A stretch of DNA of 64,000 nt from Allacma fusca (lineage: Eukaryota; Arthropoda; Collembola; Symphypleona; Sminthuridae), in contig OX359245.1 of NCBI GenBank assembly GCA_947179485.1, forward strand, positions 28,197,067 to 28,261,066, in the 5' to 3' direction. A program made the position numbers and the translations under genes. Each line of letters opens with the position of its first letter. Position 1 is the first letter of the stretch. Of the stretch, positions 59,401 to 64,000 are shown one piece after another. A model generated the notes under the pieces. It saw only the letters and a program-made list of their open reading frames with translations. It made no database searches and was not told the DNA's origin.

Positions 59401-61494
59401 AATTTCTTTAAATAAATCCTACGCTTAATTATTTGTATGCCCTTCATTTATGAGACACGCTTCAAACGATTATATATAAATACCTGCAACGCTAACATGC
59501 ATCGTAAAATTGGTCATGTTCAATTCATTCCAATTTGGGGCTTCACAAACAATTGCAGTAATCAACGGACTGTCGAAAAAAATAGTTTTCTTTGAAGTGT
59601 AAAGCTGAGTGACATCATCCAAGGTTTCAGTTCCGCTTCCTACAAATAACACAAAAAAAATTGTAGGTTAAAATTCACTTGTTATAAAAATTGTCTGGGG
59701 TAATAAAAACTTATTATTGAAGATTTGAATCCGGAATAATCAAGTTTAAGGTTTAAAATTTACCTAATTCAATCTCTGTCCCATTCCCTTTAAGAACCTT
59801 CCATCGAAAGCCATGGGAGAAAAATGATCTCAAGGCTAGGCATTCAAAGTCCAGTAAGGAATGTGTGTAAATAATACTCTTGTTTTTGGCATATCTCATC
59901 TCGGCGGGGTTCACTGAGCCTAAACGAACCTCAACCATATCTTCGTAAGGGATCGTCTTGGGAACCCTCCCCTTGTATTCATCTACACAGTAAGGAGATA
60001 AACATCATAGATAATTAAGGCTGACATTCGAGCGTACATCTCATTACAACAGATTTGCAAGGGACCAGTAATTTGTGTCTCCGACAAAATCTTTTCCCCA
60101 CTTTTAGGGTAAACTTCGGAGACATTGCAAGACTGGATAGTGAACAAACGCCTGGGAAAGTCATACTTTATTATAGCGAAGTTTACTATCTACAGGATTA
60201 CTTACGAAGCTCCTTCTTCCCACTTTGAACATCATCGAGGGTTTTGTAGAAGCCTCTCGCAACGCTGTTCTCATTGTAGTCCCCACAGGCAAGGACAAAT
60301 AACGAAGAGGTGTCCCGAAGCTCGGAACAAATCCGACTGCTACAGTTCCGCTTGAAGGTCTTCCCAGAAGTGCAATTGTCCCCGTTCTGTATCCCAATTA
60401 ATAGCCCGTGAGATATTTTGTGCATGGGTTTTAAAATTATACAGGAAAGATTTTGGAAAAGAATTTGTATTCTAATTAATAAGATCCTCTCACGTTAAAG
60501 AAAACTGTGTCACACTCATCGGGATTATTGCAGGGGATGAACATTGAGGGAACTTCTTCCTCCGATCCATCTGCCTTCATACAAGCAAAGGCTCCAGTGT
60601 CCATGTCAACATTAAGCAAATATGTGCAGCCAGTGTTCCAGCCCAGTCTGGGACTTACGCTAACCCCCCGATCAAAGTCTTGCGCCTTTCGTCTCAGCTC
60701 TCTATTTCCTACGAAGAATTTCATACCCACAATTTTATTTAATGTGATTTTTCTGTTTTTTTATTTTGTAAGACGAATTTTGATACTTGTACGGGTGATT
60801 TTGTAAACAGCAGACAGAAATAAATTCAAAGGTTGTAAAAGCTCCCCCTTACCAAAACCATACTGGAGTTCGAAAAATCCAGGAGATATGTCCGCGGCTA
60901 CGGTATTTCTCAGGAAGGTGTTTAAATGTTTGCAATTCTTGAGTTCCTTGGGGCAGACGTTCTCGCAGGACAAATTTACCATTTTGTTGGGGTTACTCAA
61001 AGCCACCTTGAAAGTCGAGTAAAATTGGGACCCCGTGGACGTCCGACTGCCAGTTGAATTATAATAACGCCATTTGTTGATTTCTATGTTCTTTGCCTTA
61101 AATTTTGTAAAGAGTTTCTCACAGATAATTCTATTATTTTAATAAAGATTTTTTTGGTATTTAAAAAACAAGTCTAATTTTGTTTCTTTTAAGGTTTGTA
61201 TTCTTTTATAGAGACTGTGTACTGTCCTTTCCAATTTTTTTCGAGCGATACCTGTTGATTGAAGTAATTCCACTTGGTCGGGAGCTCGGAACTGCATTCA
61301 AATATAAGTTCATCAAATACTCGGGGAAGACGGAAATGGGTTTCGTTTTGCTCCACGGTCCTGTTCTTAGCAAAGAGTCTGTAGGACTTCAATTTTATGT
61401 TTGGGTAAGTTTCCATAAAATCATCTGGAATCCAAGGGGTCACATGTGACACTGTCCAAATTAATGAGAGTGTTGCAATGATATACAGTGTCAT
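56498..61494 (-). CDS. RTK-E: intact PDGFR/VEGFR-like receptor tyrosine kinase, 897 residues
   Basis: Exons 5'-3': 61494-61252, 61096-60853, 60708-60494, 60386-60206, 59982-59764, 59639-59484, 59353-59202, 58993-58825, 58741-58508, 58367-58158, 58046-57926, 57833-57725, 57347-57225, 57088-56877, 56603-56498 (TAA). All GT-AG, phases consistent, 2,694 nt. The start is the ATG at 61494 ([18 protein letters not shown]), a good signal peptide; the frame extends upstream without a further ATG. Seen: Ig-like domains, the last with [17 protein letters not shown] and [14 protein letters not shown]; transmembrane [14 protein letters not shown]; juxtamembrane [25 protein letters not shown] near 610-617; VAIK near 630; HGDLAARN (Asp 756); [30 protein letters not shown]. 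Closest to RTK-D. It has the most compact intron set and no transposons, and is the best-preserved reference copy of its subclade. Confidence 0.93.
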
Positions 61495-64000
61495 GATAAC
61501 TGCATGCAAAAAATCCAGGATCCAGACAAGGAGACAAGATGTCTTGAAATTTTGATAAAAACTGAACTTCTAAAATTTAGTATTAATAATTTTAATAGTT
61601 CCCAGCGGGCAAAGGATTTTAGTTGGGCTTCAATGTTAAAGTATCACTGCAGTTCTAAATCAGTTCAGGGGCAGATTTGTGAGGATGTCACAATTCAAAA
61701 CACTTTAACATGACGGCACGTACGAAAACAGAAAACCGCATTATAAGAAATTGTTGTTTTCATAAATATTTACAGTGGACTGTATTTATGGGAGGGTTCC
61801 TCAAAAGAGTGCCGGTGTAGAAGGCAAGGTATTATTACATGGAAAGGAATTATTCCCATTATATGGCACAGGGGCACTGTGAGAAAATATTTCCAGGTTT
61901 AATGCACTTTGAGGTCTTGTATAGGGAGAGTGTACTGTGTGTCAGCCCAAGTTCCGATGCAGGCCATTTGAGTCCAGCTTCAGAATAACCCACGGAAAAC
62001 CACATCCTTTTGTTCGCTAACGCTTTCTACATAATTATTTGCATGTTATTAAGTTGACACTTTCGGCTTAAGACACATCCTCAAGTATGAATTAATTGAG
62101 ATTGTGACTGAATATTTCCGAACCTATATAGAGAGCACGCTTTTATATATAGAGGGGTGTTGACTCTCCACTTACATGATTATTGTCTCCCTCGTAATTA
62201 TTTAATTAATATTATTAGCACCTACAACAGCTCCCAGATTTGCTCTGAACCTTCCTGTAAATGAGCTCCAAAAGCTGTGGTTGACGGAAAAGCCCGCACG
62301 CTTGTGTTTTTACTTTATCCATGCCTTGTCCAGCAAAGGAGCCTCAGACAGCATGACATGTGCGTTTCTCATAATCTAAAAATGGATCAGCTGTACATGA
62401 TTAGTACTAATGTTGTTTTTTGCATGTACATATGTATTTATGATGCAAATTTAATCGAAAATTTCCTCACAAAAATCCCGTTTATTAAAATGTCTATATC
62501 TATTTAAATAAATCGGCAAAAATAATCGGTCAAGTATTTTCCAACAAATTTTTCCACTGAAGTTTGCTACTTCAAAAATTGTTACTAAAAATTCAAATTT
62601 GTAACGTAACGCTATTTTGGAGGAGTAGAGTAGGTGAACTATTGAACTCTGGGACCGTTCTATATGACTGTATAGTTCAGGAAGAACTGTGCTAGGGATT
62701 CTGTACGCTAATAACATATGCAATGGGGTACACTTAGATATGTACGAAGGATAGGTTTAGACAGAGCGTATTTCAGGAGATGTTTACAAGTGAACGGTCG
62801 GTACAGAACTCTGGAGTCTATGTCGGAGCTAGGAATAGGAGTGTCCGAGTAACTCCTGATTAATAATGTACTGTACTAATATATTTGCTGTAAATCAAAT
62901 AAAACTGAAAAAGCGTAACAACTTTGGTATCCAAACCTTGGAAATTACAAAACTGGTTTGATGATTAATTAGAGTAATCCTAGAATTAAATGCAGAAAGA
63001 GTAACTGGACCGATCCTCAGGTTAGACGCAATAATCAGAGTCGGAGTCATTAAGTCATGGCCATTAAAATTACCAAAAGTGGATAATATATGGAATATGA
63101 TAAATTTGCTTGTGTGAAACTGTGGGGCGAACTCTGACTGGAAGAGACTTCCCTTTAAGATAATTTTCTATATCAATGTACTTGAAGGAGCACACACATT
63201 ATGTCACATTCGCATTTACCACATGTATAAATTTTCTAAGAGCTCATCACACAATGACGATGTGGTTTGAGCGGAAGTATGAGAAATGATTTCACTTGTA
63301 GAGCAAATGCACTTACGAGGGGTCTCCTATAAAAAAAATAGAGTACATTCACTGCATTATGTGTCATGTTGCTTCCTTTGATTACGGTGCTCTGCTCATG
63401 TATTCACCATTTATGCAGATGGCCATTTATCCTATTTATAGACTTCAAAATAGGAATTTTTACAGAATGTAGATGAATCTGCAGAGATCCAAAAAGGGAA
63501 ATAGAGTGCGCAAAAAAGGTCAACTAAAATTCTGGGAAATAATCCCAGGAATACATTCTAGGAAATCTGAACTTCCACAAAAATAGGAAAAAGTGTATGA
63601 GCATTATTTGAACCCTACATATTTACAAAATTTTTGATGTTAAGTATGTATATACAATAGGAAAGGAATAGAAATTATTGCCTCCGTTATAAGTCCCAGT
63701 CTGTCAGGTGACCCTATATATGGATATAGACAAGTTATAGGCTGAGATATCGGGTTTTCTGGCTTTCAATCAAACAATTTCAAACGGATAAGTATGTACT
63801 CTATTCCTGAGAGTGTGAGAGTTATAAGCAAAATGTACACATATAGGTACCCCATACTTACAATAATAATCCAAGTAAATTAGAAGTTCATACATATTCA
63901 AAGACTTAACAAGTGCTGTTTAAATGGAGCTCTAGTCATTATTTTTGTAAATTAATGTTATGAGGATACTCTATCCCGTTGATAAGTGTGCATTGCTATT
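61495..64000. other. Right-hand flank, no recognised gene
   Basis: 2.5 kb upstream of RTK-E. The first few hundred bases should hold its promoter. Only short ORFs without motifs (for example 62277-62507 and 62451-62723, on opposite strands) and no transposon ends. Confidence 0.4.

Noticed and set aside
61180..61449. Plus-strand ORF opposite RTK-E exon 1 (also 47122-47373)
   Set aside because: Antisense shadow of a conserved coding exon; no motif of its own.
61495..61509. Earlier start for RTK-E
   Set aside because: The codon at 61509 is TTG, not ATG. The ATG at 61494 starts a proper signal peptide.

Overview
The window is eukaryotic nuclear DNA: AT-rich, with short spliceosomal introns and many DNA transposons. 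It is dominated by one tandem family of receptor tyrosine kinase (RTK) genes, all on the minus strand. Cytokine/growth-factor-type RTKs with Ig-like ectodomains, a Ty3/gypsy element, an R2-like LINE end and abundant hAT elements fit an arthropod. A springtail-like hexapod is my best guess, but nothing here proves the species.

Layout, left to right: an R2-like LINE 3' end (1-696); a decayed 3' relic of an RTK gene (about 1190-1690); RTK-A (14186 to 4863); a TE-filled spacer (15-19.6 kb); RTK-B (27641 to 19910); a spacer with a foldback palindrome and a hAT element; RTK-C (44018 to 31150); a hAT-like element (45151-46872); an RTK remnant made of one first exon and one kinase exon (46890-47493); RTK-D (54564 to 49132); RTK-E (61494 to 56498); and about 2.5 kb with nothing recognisable.

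Each intact RTK has 15 exons with identical intron positions and phases and encodes about 897-903 residues: signal peptide, Ig-like ectodomain, one transmembrane helix, a PDGFR/VEGFR-style juxtamembrane segment, a tyrosine kinase domain with only a short insert, and almost no C-terminal tail. All carry HGDLA(A/T)RN instead of HRDLAARN and AYE instead of APE. There are two subclades, B/C and D/E. RTK-A is a mosaic: a D/E-type ectodomain joined to a B/C-type juxtamembrane and kinase half, plus an internal duplication of ectodomain exons 3-4. RTK-B, D and E read as intact. RTK-C is intact at codon level but two of its exons are split by transposons: a young Ty3/gypsy element (LTRs differ at 2 of 362 positions) and a 1,053-bp hAT-type element.

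Transposons account for most of the remaining recognisable sequence. Seven elements of 0.9-2.8 kb have exact 8-bp target duplications and no transposase; six have hAT-like CA-starting termini, each a different family. Nested within or beside them are a probable PIF/Harbinger element, a pogo-like MITE, small MITEs and long inverted repeats. The locus looks like a birth-and-death gene cluster reshaped by unequal exchange, gene fusion, exon duplication, deletion and transposon insertion.
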